Assembly: GCF_030158565.1 (NCBI RefSeq)
Contig: NZ_JAOASQ010000024.1
Location: forward strand, 1 to 61,170
DNA from: Limnohabitans sp.
Lineage (GTDB): Bacteria; Pseudomonadota; Gammaproteobacteria; Burkholderiales; Burkholderiaceae_C
Direction of reading: 5' to 3'
DNA: 61,170 nucleotides
In this document: positions 26,287 to 32,906 of the stretch, in pieces
How the letters are laid out: each line of letters starts with the position of its first letter
How positions within the stretch are numbered: position 1 is the first letter of the stretch
Translations under genes and position numbers: made by a program
Notes under the pieces: model-generated
Seen by the model: only the letters and a program-made list of their open reading frames with translations
Told to the model about the DNA's origin: nothing
Databases searched by the model: none

Positions 26287-26571
26287 TCACAAGATCCCGT
26301 CGTACAAATCATCCCAAGCCGGATTGGTCTTTTCGATCAGCTCGATCTTCCATTCACGACGCCAGCGCTTGAGGCGTTTTTCGTGGGTGATGGCTTCTTC
26401 GATGCTGTCGGTTTGATCGAACCAGACCAGCCGCGTCACGTTGTATTGCGACGTGAAACCCTCAATGAGTTTTTCGCGGTGCTCATGAATGCGCCGCACC
26501 AGGTTGTTGGTCACGCCCACATAAAGCGTGCCGTGGCGCTGGCTGGCGAGGATGTAGACAAAGTAAGCCAT
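26287..26571 (-). CDS. GIY-YIG nuclease family protein (UPF0213/YhbQ-like)
   Basis: The ATG at 26571 gives 94 residues, MAYFVYILASQRHGTLYVGV, which contains the paired YVY and YVG strands of the GIY-YIG motif. TNNLVRRIHEHREK carries the catalytic Arg, and Glu is expected in AITHEKRLKRWRREWKIELI; the tail NPAWDDLYDGIL is typical. Free-standing GIY-YIG proteins of this size are cytoplasmic nucleases of unknown physiological target. The gene lies alone, flanked on both sides by type-A palindromic repeats, which raises a possible functional link (see findings). A TTG two codons upstream is unlikely as start. Confidence 0.85.
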   Translation of the reverse strand: MAYFVYILASQRHGTLYVGVTNNLVRRIHEHREKLIEGFTSQYNVTRLVWFDQTDSIEEAITHEKRLKRWRREWKIELIEKTNPAWDDLYDGIL

Positions 26572-26705
26572 GCCCAAGGCTAAAAGCCACCACCACTTTT
26601 GTCATGCCTTTTGACAAACTCAAACGTGAGCGTTTGTAACGGCCACGGGCTTGCGATGTGGTTTGAACTTGAGAAGTGGTTTGAACTTGAGAAGTGGTTG
26701 GAGGC

Positions 26706-26938
26706 TTGTCACCCCGCACAACAACTGTCACCCCGGACTTGATCCGGGGTCCACTTTTTAGCCCTCGCGAAGCGCACTCGAAGTCATGGATCCCGGGTCA
26801 AGCCCGGGATGACATTTAAAAGTGCCCGGGATGACATTTACTGGTGCACGGGATGACATTTACTGGCGCACGGGATGACATTTACTGGCGCACGGGATGA
26901 CGTTAGGGAGTTGTCACCCCGGACTTGATCCGGGGTCT
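26706..26938. repeat. Type-A repeat block with five 22-bp units (left arm of a long direct repeat)
   Basis: Inverted type-A copies at about 26708 and 26726 are followed by a forward copy at 26787. GGGATGAC then recurs at 26806, 26828, 26850, 26872 and 26894, exactly every 22 bp. An inverted copy closes the block at about 26911. The stretch 26726-26862 is repeated at 27866-28002. The gene-free gap 26578-26963 holds nothing else recognisable. Confidence 0.92.
26726..26862 (+). repeat. 137-bp direct repeat, left copy
   Basis: Identical to 27866-28002 except at three positions (26756, 26829, 26845). The two copies are 1140 bp apart and enclose the toxin-antitoxin pair. Both have the same orientation, so recombination between them would delete the cassette. 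Confidence 0.93.
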
Positions 26939-26963
26939 ATCTTTTAAACCTCGAGCGGCTGAT

Positions 26964-27302
26964 TCAAGTGCTTTGCACAGACAAGCGCACGTGCTTGCCT
27001 GTTCTGGCCAGCATATCCACCAGGGCGTCGATGGTGAACTTCACCGTTTTTTTATGGATGACATCCGAGACACGGGGACGCGTCACACCCAGAATCTGTG
27101 CGGCCTGCACTTGCTTTAATTGATTCTGGTCGATCCACAAAGACAACTCACTCATCAACGCTTCCTTGATGGCCAGCTTTTCTGAAATGATCCGCTTGGA
27201 TTGCAATTGCAATGCTCTGGCCTGGTCAGGTTCAAAACCCAGATCGGCAAAAACATTACCACCTGCCGGTGTTTTATGTGCGGAACCGACGGCTGAGGTC
27301 AT
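26964..27302 (-). CDS. HigA-type antitoxin, XRE-family helix-turn-helix protein
   Basis: The 112-residue protein has an N-terminal extension (MTSAVGSAHKTPAGGNVFADLG) and a helix-turn-helix core (SLWIDQNQLKQVQAAQILGV TRPRVSDVIHKK). It ends DMLARTGKHVRLSVQST, as in HTH_37 antitoxins. Its ATG would overlap the toxin's ancestral TGA in ATGA, but the toxin now stops 59 bp earlier. The antitoxin itself looks intact and may act as an autonomous repressor. Confidence 0.85.
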   Translation of the reverse strand: MTSAVGSAHKTPAGGNVFADLGFEPDQARALQLQSKRIISEKLAIKEALMSELSLWIDQNQLKQVQAAQILGVTRPRVSDVIHKKTVKFTIDALVDMLARTGKHVRLSVQST

Positions 27303-27643
27303 TGCAATTTCCTTTCTTGAATGACCGCCTTGTATCGTGCGGTCGCTATATCTTTGTCGTGCTAGCTGGTCGTGCTGGTTTTCTTCTTGAAGCAGTGCAG
27401 CACATAAACAGCCTCCGGGAACTTGGCCACATACATGACCCTGAACCAGCCATCATCCAAGTTGATGCGTATCTCTTTGGTGCCCGCGCCAACGGCGTCA
27501 AATGGCTTCCAGTCATCGGGCTCTAACCCTGCTTGAACTTGACTGAGTTGATGCCCTGCTTCTTTGCGGGCGTCTACGCTGAAAACTGCATCATCTTTGA
27601 TGTCCTTGAGCGAAGACCCCCGCCAATCAATTGGCTTGTTCAT
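27303..27643 (-). pseudogene. HigB/RelE-type toxin with an in-frame premature TAG
   Basis: The ATG at 27643 opens a 93-codon frame that stops at TAG (27362-27364) after VLHCFKKKTSTTS. Reading through that codon in the same frame gives HDKDIATARYKAVIQER plus three residues and a TGA that overlaps the antitoxin ATG. That 114-residue product has the standard C-terminus of phage Gp49-like (DUF891) toxins and the standard ATGA coupling. The body is intact: WRGSSLKDIKDDAVFSVDA, GAGTKEIRINLDDGWFRVMY. A single base change (for example from CAG or AAG) explains it. The last 20 residues normally form the C-terminal helix, so the toxin is probably inactive. Confidence 0.85.
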
Positions 27644-27701
27644 TTTTGTCTCCCTGAGCGCGGTCTGAATTGTATCAAAACTTGTACAAAACTGAAAAGG
27701 G

Positions 27702-28024
27702 AGTCATGGATCCCGGGTCAAGCCCGGGATGACAGTCAATGGCGCCCGAGATGACATTTACTGGCGCACGGGATGACATAAGGAAGTTGTCACCCCGGCC
27801 CCCGAGCCGGGGTCCACTTCACAGCCCTTGCGAAGCGCACTTCCTCAGCCCTTGCGAAGCACATTTGTCACCCCGGACTTGATCCGGGGTCCACTCTTTA
27901 GCCCTCGCGAAGCGCACTCGAAGTCATGGATCCCGGGTCAAGCCCGGGATGACATTTAAAAGTGCCCGAGATGACATTTACTGGCGCACGGGATGACATT
28001 TAAAAGTGCCCGGGATGACGTTAA
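27702..28024. repeat. Type-A repeat block (right side of the toxin-antitoxin cassette)
   Basis: Forward copies at about 27709 and 27927, inverted copies at about 27788 and 27868, and two series of xGxATGAC units spaced exactly 22 bp (27726/27748/27770 and 27946/27968/27990/28012). Nothing else is seen in 27644-28072. Short spacers such as GCCCTTGCGAAGCGCAC recur between copies here and near 26.2 and 26.8 kb. Confidence 0.9.
27866..28002 (+). repeat. 137-bp direct repeat, right copy
   Basis: Right-hand partner of 26726-26862 with 134 of 137 bases identical by direct reading. Confidence 0.93.
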
Positions 28025-28072
28025 ACATTGAAGACGGGGGGGCTTGCGCTGAGCCCCTTCCAGTCGGGGGGG

Positions 28073-29074
28073 TTAATCGACCTTGGCGCCAGAGACTTTG
28101 ACAACTTCGGCCCACTTCTTGTGCTCGCTCTCGATGAGCGCTGCAAATTGAGCAGGTGTGTTGCCGCTGGGAATGGCGCCCAAGGTGGCCAGGCGCTCTT
28201 TCAAGGCGGGGCTGGCCAGGGACTTGGCCACTTCTTGCTGGATGCGGGAGACCACATCGGGCGGTGTGCCTGCGGGGGCCAACAGGCCGAACCAGCTGCT
28301 GGCTTCAAAACCTTTGAGGCCAGCTGCTTCTTCGATGGTGGGCAGCTCGGGCATGGCCGCAGAGCGTTGCGCGCTGGTCACGGCCAGGGCCTTGAGTTTG
28401 CCGCCTTTGATCAGCGGGATGGCGGAGGGCAGGTTGTCAAACATCACGTCCATGTTGCCGCCCGACAAGTCCAGCAGGGCGGGACCCGAACCCCGATAGG
28501 GAATGTGGGCCATGAAAATACCGGTCTTGGACTTGAACAATTCGCCCGCCAGGTGAATGGAGGTGCCATTGCCACTGGAGGCCATGTTGAGCTTGCCGGG
28601 GTTGGCTTTGGCGTATTTGACGAAGTCGTTGACGTTGTTGATCTTGTTGGCGACGGCTTTTTCGGCATTGATCACCATCACGTTGGGCACACCCGCGACG
28701 AGCGTGATGGGCGCGAAGTCCTTGAAGGGGTCGTAGGGCAGCTTGGCATACAAGGCGCGGTTGATGCCGTGCGTGCCCACGGTGCCCATGAGCAGGGTGT
28801 AGCCGTCGCCTGCCGACTTGGCCACGATTTCGGCGCCCAGGTTGCCGCCTGCGCCGCCTTTGTTCTCGATCACGAACTGTTGGCCAAAGGCTTTGGACAG
28901 GTCAGGGGCGATGGCTCGGGCCAGGATGTCGGTGGTGCCACCGGGCGCAAAGGGCACCACGATCTTGACGGGTTTGGTGGGCCAGGTGGTCTGGGCAGAT
29001 GCCGTGAAGCTGCCAAGCGACAAGGCCAGTGCGGCAACAGCGCTCAAGACGGTGCGGCGATTGAGGGGGTGCAT
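28073..29074 (-). CDS. Bug-family tripartite tricarboxylate-type substrate-binding protein
   Basis: From the ATG at 29074 the precursor has 333 residues with signal peptide [20 protein letters not shown] (GSFTASAQ). The mature protein starts [25 protein letters not shown], the Bug/TctC signature, followed by [20 protein letters not shown] and [20 protein letters not shown]. Bug proteins are periplasmic receptors, usually for carboxylates, and are greatly expanded in Burkholderiales. No TctA/TctB permease is adjacent, as is common. An ATG four codons upstream (29086) is also possible. The ligand is unknown. Confidence 0.9.
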   Translation of the reverse strand: MHPLNRRTVLSAVAALALSLGSFTASAQTTWPTKPVKIVVPFAPGGTTDILARAIAPDLSKAFGQQFVIENKGGAGGNLGAEIVAKSAGDGYTLLMGTVGTHGINRALYAKLPYDPFKDFAPITLVAGVPNVMVINAEKAVANKINNVNDFVKYAKANPGKLNMASSGNGTSIHLAGELFKSKTGIFMAHIPYRGSGPALLDLSGGNMDVMFDNLPSAIPLIKGGKLKALAVTSAQRSAAMPELPTIEEAAGLKGFEASSWFGLLAPAGTPPDVVSRIQQEVAKSLASPALKERLATLGAIPSGNTPAQFAALIESEHKKWAEVVKVSGAKVD

Positions 29075-29263
29075 GCTTGACTCCATTTGTTGATTTAATG
29101 GGTCACATGATGCCATGCGACTGGCCAAAAGCATGTCACCCGTGCAATCAAGCGCATCAGGGATTGCGAGCATGCTCGCCGCCTCAAAAGACTTCTTTTG
29201 TAGACTCTACAATGGAAAGCCTCAAATCTTCTAACGCCATCTGTTGCCCCGGAGCTTGCACAC

Positions 29264-30460
29264 ATGACCCTCTTTGACTCACCGATCGACCTGGCTCAGG
29301 ATTTGATGGAGGATGTGCGCAGCTTGGGTCTGGTTAGCCAGGACGCCACCACCCTGAAGGCTTTTTCGCACCGGGTCCTGGCCAGTGCGAAGACCCTGGA
29401 TGCCCAGGTACAGATCGACAAATACAACGGCAACGAGTTTCTGAGTCTGATCAGCCGGCTCAACCAAGCCGTCGCGCCTTACCTGGAGCAGCAGGCCAAG
29501 CCGACGGACAAGCTGGGCCCGATTCACATTTGGGTGATCGACGAAGCCGAGCGACTTTCGGCGGAGCAACAATCGATCATTTTCCGACTGATTGAGTTGT
29601 TCCCTGCCCTGCCCTTCCGGGTGATCTGGCTGAGCAATCGCCCACTGCAAGCGTGGGAAGACCATGCCAACAGCGAAAGCCTCTTGCTGGATCTGGATGC
29701 AACGCCTCTGCAGGGTGCCGCAGCCGATGCGCCCAACATGACGCCAGACCCCCTGGACGATGCACTCACTGAGACCCGCGACATGCCTCAGGCCGCCAGC
29801 GCGGCGATGCATTGGCCGGCATATGGCACAGGTCAGAACATGAAGGTCGCTGCAGGTTTGGCGGGGGCCGTTGTTTTGGCCGCACTGGCTTGGTGGTCGA
29901 CATCCACCCCTGCACCGTCAGGACCGGACACCCGCGCCCCTGAACAGGCTGCGGCAAGTGCGGCATCTGAGAGCGCCGCTGCACCTGCTGCCGTGGCGGC
30001 CAGTGAGGCCGCTGCCCTTGCAGCACCCGCCGGCCCCAAGGCTGCTGCGCCGGAAGTGGCCAAGCCAGAGGCTCCTCAAAAGGCCAGCGCAGCGCCCCAA
30101 GCCGTACCGGCCCCAATGGCCGCGCCCACGGCTGTCCGCAAGGCCCTGCCCGAAGTGGCACGCACAGGCGGCCGCTGGCTCAAGGCACTGCCCGCCGACA
30201 CGCTGGTGGTTGAGCACGGCACGTTCAGCAGCGCAGAGCAGGCCCAAAAACTCAAGGCCAAATACAAGGAGCTGGGCACGGCACGCATCATTGCCGTGCG
30301 CAAAGCACCCAACGCAGACGAATGGCAATACAGCGTGGTGACGGGTCCGTTCCGCTCGGAAGATCGGGCCAAGACCTATGTGTCGCGGCTGGACTGGAAG
30401 TCGAGCACGCGCATCCGGGCCACCGACAAACTCAAGCCACTGGTGGCCTCCGCGCCCTGA
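29264..30460 (+). CDS. DamX-like membrane protein with SPOR-type C-terminus
   Basis: The 398-residue protein has an N-terminal cytoplasmic region (about residues 1-150) resembling an inactive AAA-type fold, including GPIHIWVIDEAERLSAEQQS (Walker-B-like) and FRVIWLSNRPL. One membrane helix lies near residues 192-210 (KVAAGLAGAVVLAALAWW). An Ala/Pro-rich periplasmic linker and a SPOR-like domain follow (about 300-395, LVVEHGTFSSAEQAQKLKAK ... EWQYSVVTGPFRSEDRAKTY). This matches the DamX layout, which points to septal peptidoglycan binding. It heads a unit with the HAD and methyltransferase genes. Confidence 0.75.
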   Translation: MTLFDSPIDLAQDLMEDVRSLGLVSQDATTLKAFSHRVLASAKTLDAQVQIDKYNGNEFLSLISRLNQAVAPYLEQQAKPTDKLGPIHIWVIDEAERLSAEQQSIIFRLIELFPALPFRVIWLSNRPLQAWEDHANSESLLLDLDATPLQGAAADAPNMTPDPLDDALTETRDMPQAASAAMHWPAYGTGQNMKVAAGLAGAVVLAALAWWSTSTPAPSGPDTRAPEQAAASAASESAAAPAAVAASEAAALAAPAGPKAAAPEVAKPEAPQKASAAPQAVPAPMAAPTAVRKALPEVARTGGRWLKALPADTLVVEHGTFSSAEQAQKLKAKYKELGTARIIAVRKAPNADEWQYSVVTGPFRSEDRAKTYVSRLDWKSSTRIRATDKLKPLVASAP

Positions 30461-30475
30461 AGGCATTGAGGCAAA

Positions 30476-30505
30476 ATGGACCGGCGCTTCAGCGGCGCCG
30501 TCCAT
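30476..30505 (+). other. Strong hairpin between the SPOR and HAD genes
   Basis: ATGGA/TCCAT and CGGCGC/GCGCCG arms form an 11-bp stem with one bulged C. No T-run follows, so it is a weak terminator or an RNA structure adjusting relative expression. Confidence 0.4.
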
Positions 30506-30552
30506 TCAACCCGGGTCAGCCACTTGTTGTCGTTTGACCTGAAGCCTTCACC

Positions 30553-31347
30553 ATGCTGAAACTCCCCTCTTGGTCCACACGCGGCCTGCGCCCCATCGGC
30601 GTGTTCACCGACATCGACGACACCCTGACCACCGAAGGCGCCATCACGCCCAATGCCTTGCAGGCTCTGGCCGACCTGAAAGCCGCTGGCTTGCAGGTGG
30701 TGCCGATCACCGGTCGCCCGGTGGGCTGGAGCGCGCCTTTTGTGAACCGCTGGCCGGTGGACGCGATCGTGGCCGAAAACGGCGCGGTGGGTTTGCTTGC
30801 CACCCCGGCGCATGGGCTGCGCAAGATTTACCAGCAAGACGCCGCCACACGTGAGCGCAACTTGGCGCGCATGCAGGCTGTTGGCCAACGCGTGCTGCGC
30901 GAGGTGCCCGGTGCACAGTTGTCGCAAGACCATGCGGGCCGCGAGACCGACATCGCCATCGACCACAGCGAGTTCAGCCACCTGCCGCAAAGCGCCATCG
31001 ACGCGGTGGTGCAGATCATGCGCAGCGAAGGCATGAGCGCCACCGTGAGCAGCATCCACATCAACGGCTGGTTTGGCGAGCACAGCAAGCTTTCGGGCGC
31101 ACGCTGGATCGTGCGCGAACTATGGGGCCGCGATCTGGACACCGAGATCGAGCGCTGGGTTTATGTGGGAGACTCCACCAATGACCAAGTGATGTTTGAA
31201 CGCTTCCCGCACAGCGTGGGCGTGGCCAACATCCGGCGCTTTGAAGCGCAGCTGACACACCCTCCCCGCTACATCACCACCGGTGAACGTGGTGCGGGCT
31301 TTGCCGAATTGGCACAACACCTGCTGAACGGCATCGCACACACATGA
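30553..31347 (+). CDS. HAD-superfamily (Cof/IIB-type) hydrolase
   Basis: The 264-residue protein has motif I FTDIDDTLTTEG (nucleophile Asp), motif II PITGRPVGW (Thr), a C2-type cap and motif IV ERWVYVGDSTNDQVMFERFP (GDSxND). This arrangement is typical of sugar-phosphate phosphatases such as mannosyl-3-phosphoglycerate or sucrose-phosphate phosphatases. The actual substrate is unknown. It overlaps the next gene by 4 bp (ATGA). Confidence 0.87.
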   Translation: MLKLPSWSTRGLRPIGVFTDIDDTLTTEGAITPNALQALADLKAAGLQVVPITGRPVGWSAPFVNRWPVDAIVAENGAVGLLATPAHGLRKIYQQDAATRERNLARMQAVGQRVLREVPGAQLSQDHAGRETDIAIDHSEFSHLPQSAIDAVVQIMRSEGMSATVSSIHINGWFGEHSKLSGARWIVRELWGRDLDTEIERWVYVGDSTNDQVMFERFPHSVGVANIRRFEAQLTHPPRYITTGERGAGFAELAQHLLNGIAHT

Positions 31348-32501
31348 ACACCCCCACCCTTTTGACTTGGTCTGAAAAAGACAACGAACGCTCGGCTCTG
31401 TGGCGCTCTGACCAAAACTTGCCCGCCCGCGTGGTGCTGGCCGACGACACCTTGACCGCCGATGCGGCTTACCGTCTGGCTTGCGAGGGCACGGGCTTGC
31501 TGTGGCGCGGCGACTTTCAAAACGCCCGCCAATTGCTGCAAGCGATGGCACGGCGCATCGACAAGCCACAAAAAGTCAAACGCAAAAAAGCCGATGCAAC
31601 CGCGCCTGTGCCCGGCGCGGCTTTTCACACCCACCGCCAGGCGCAAGCCCAGCGCACGCGTGTGCTGAGCCAGATCCTGATCGAGTTGAACGGCGACTAC
31701 GGCATCACGCTGCGCCGCGCACCCGATGCCAAGCAAGCGTGTGCGCAAGCCTTTGGCCCCGCCAATGGGCAGTCTTCGGTGATCTCGCTGCGCGCCTTGC
31801 AGGGCGTGATCGGTGCTTTTGAGTGGCGCAAAAACGGCGTCGAAGTGCCCGCATTGGGCGAAGGCCTGCGCATCCACCCTCATTACGGCGTGTTCTCGCC
31901 GGTGCGCGGCGAGTATGTGGCCTTGGTGACGAAGGCGCCACTGCCTGCGGCCCTGAAAGAACACTCGGTGGCTTTTGACATTGGCGTGGGCACCGGCGTG
32001 CTGTCGGCCGTGCTGGCGCGGCGGGGGGCAAGCCAAGTGGTGGCCACCGACATGGCCGAGCGTGCGCTGGCCTGCGCCCGCGACAACCTGCAACGCCTGG
32101 GCCTGCAAAACCAGGTGCAGCTGCTGCAAGCCGATTTGTTCCCGCCCGGCCAAGCCGCGCTGGTGGTGTGCAACCCACCGTGGTTGCCGGCCCGCCCCAC
32201 CTCGGTGCTGGAGCAGGCCGTCTACGACGAAGGCAGCCAGATGCTCAAGGGCTTTTTGGGCGGCTTGAAAGCGCACCTGTGCGAAGGCGGTGAAGGCTGG
32301 CTGATCCTGTCGGACCTGGCCGAGCATTTGGGCTTGCGCACCCGCGAAGCCTTGCTGGGCTGGATCGCCGACGCAGGCCTGCAGGTGCTGGGCCGCATGG
32401 ACGTGAAGCCCGTGCACGGCAAAGCGCAGGACGCATCAGACCCGCTGCATGCGGCACGGGCGGCGGAGGTGACTTCGCTGTGGCGCTTGGGAAGCCTGTA
32501 G
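31344..32501 (+). CDS. Class I SAM-dependent methyltransferase (PrmC/HemK-like core)
   Basis: The 385-residue protein's methyltransferase core carries SVAFDIGVGTGVLSAVLARRG (SAM-binding motif I, about residues 210-230), VVATDMAERALACARDNLQR and the catalytic VVCNPPWLPARP. NPPW resembles the NPPY motif of N-methyltransferases acting on Gln or nucleobases. The N-terminal 190 residues hold no domain I recognise, with a basic stretch KPQKVKRKKAD. Translationally coupled to the HAD gene. It ends next to the 38-bp repeat array. Confidence 0.82.
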   Translation: MNTPTLLTWSEKDNERSALWRSDQNLPARVVLADDTLTADAAYRLACEGTGLLWRGDFQNARQLLQAMARRIDKPQKVKRKKADATAPVPGAAFHTHRQAQAQRTRVLSQILIELNGDYGITLRRAPDAKQACAQAFGPANGQSSVISLRALQGVIGAFEWRKNGVEVPALGEGLRIHPHYGVFSPVRGEYVALVTKAPLPAALKEHSVAFDIGVGTGVLSAVLARRGASQVVATDMAERALACARDNLQRLGLQNQVQLLQADLFPPGQAALVVCNPPWLPARPTSVLEQAVYDEGSQMLKGFLGGLKAHLCEGGEGWLILSDLAEHLGLRTREALLGWIADAGLQVLGRMDVKPVHGKAQDASDPLHAARAAEVTSLWRLGSL

Positions 32502-32511
32502 TCCAGCGGGC

Positions 32512-32822
32512 ATGGATCCCGGATCTAGTCCGGGATGACACAAGGGGACAGACATGGATCCCGGATCACGTCCGGGATGACGCAAGGGGACATGGATCCC
32601 GGGTCAAGCCCGGGATGACGTAAGGGGGCGTGGGTCCCGGGTCGAGCTCGGGATGACGCAAGGGAGCGTGGGTCCCGGGTCGAGCTCGGGATGACGTAAG
32701 GGGGCGTGAGTCCCGGATCGAGCTCGGGATGACGCAAGGGGGCGTGGATCCCGGGTCGAGCTCGGGATGACGTAAGGGGGCGTGGGTCCCGGGTCGAGCC
32801 CGGGATGACGTTTGAGATGGGA
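32512..32822. repeat. Tandem array of eight type-A palindromes with a 38-bp period
   Basis: Units begin at 32512, 32554, 32592, 32630, 32668, 32706, 32744 and 32782, that is one step of 42 and six of exactly 38 bp. Each contains a palindrome (CCCGGGTCGAGCTCGGG or a variant) followed by ATGACG(C/T)AAGGG. There are no unique spacers, so it is not CRISPR. Predicted ORFs here are only translated repeats. It lies between the convergent methyltransferase and uvrA genes. Confidence 0.95.
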
Positions 32823-32849
32823 TAACTTGTCACCCCTGTGCCTCTGCTC

Positions 32850-32886
32850 ATAACTTGTCACCCCGGGCGAAGACCCGGGGTCCATC
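32850..32886. repeat. Isolated inverted type-A repeat before the uvrA stop
   Basis: GTCACCCCGGGCGAAGACC and its complementary arm GGGGTCCAT form a copy in the opposite orientation to the 38-bp array, 20 bp before the uvrA stop. With the array, it fills the 405-bp gap 32502-32906. Confidence 0.85.
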
Positions 32887-32906
32887 TTGGCGACACTCAC
32901 ATATCG

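Noticed and set aside
32512..32822. Possible CRISPR array
   Set aside because: The whole 38-bp unit is conserved, there are no unique spacers, and no cas gene is present.
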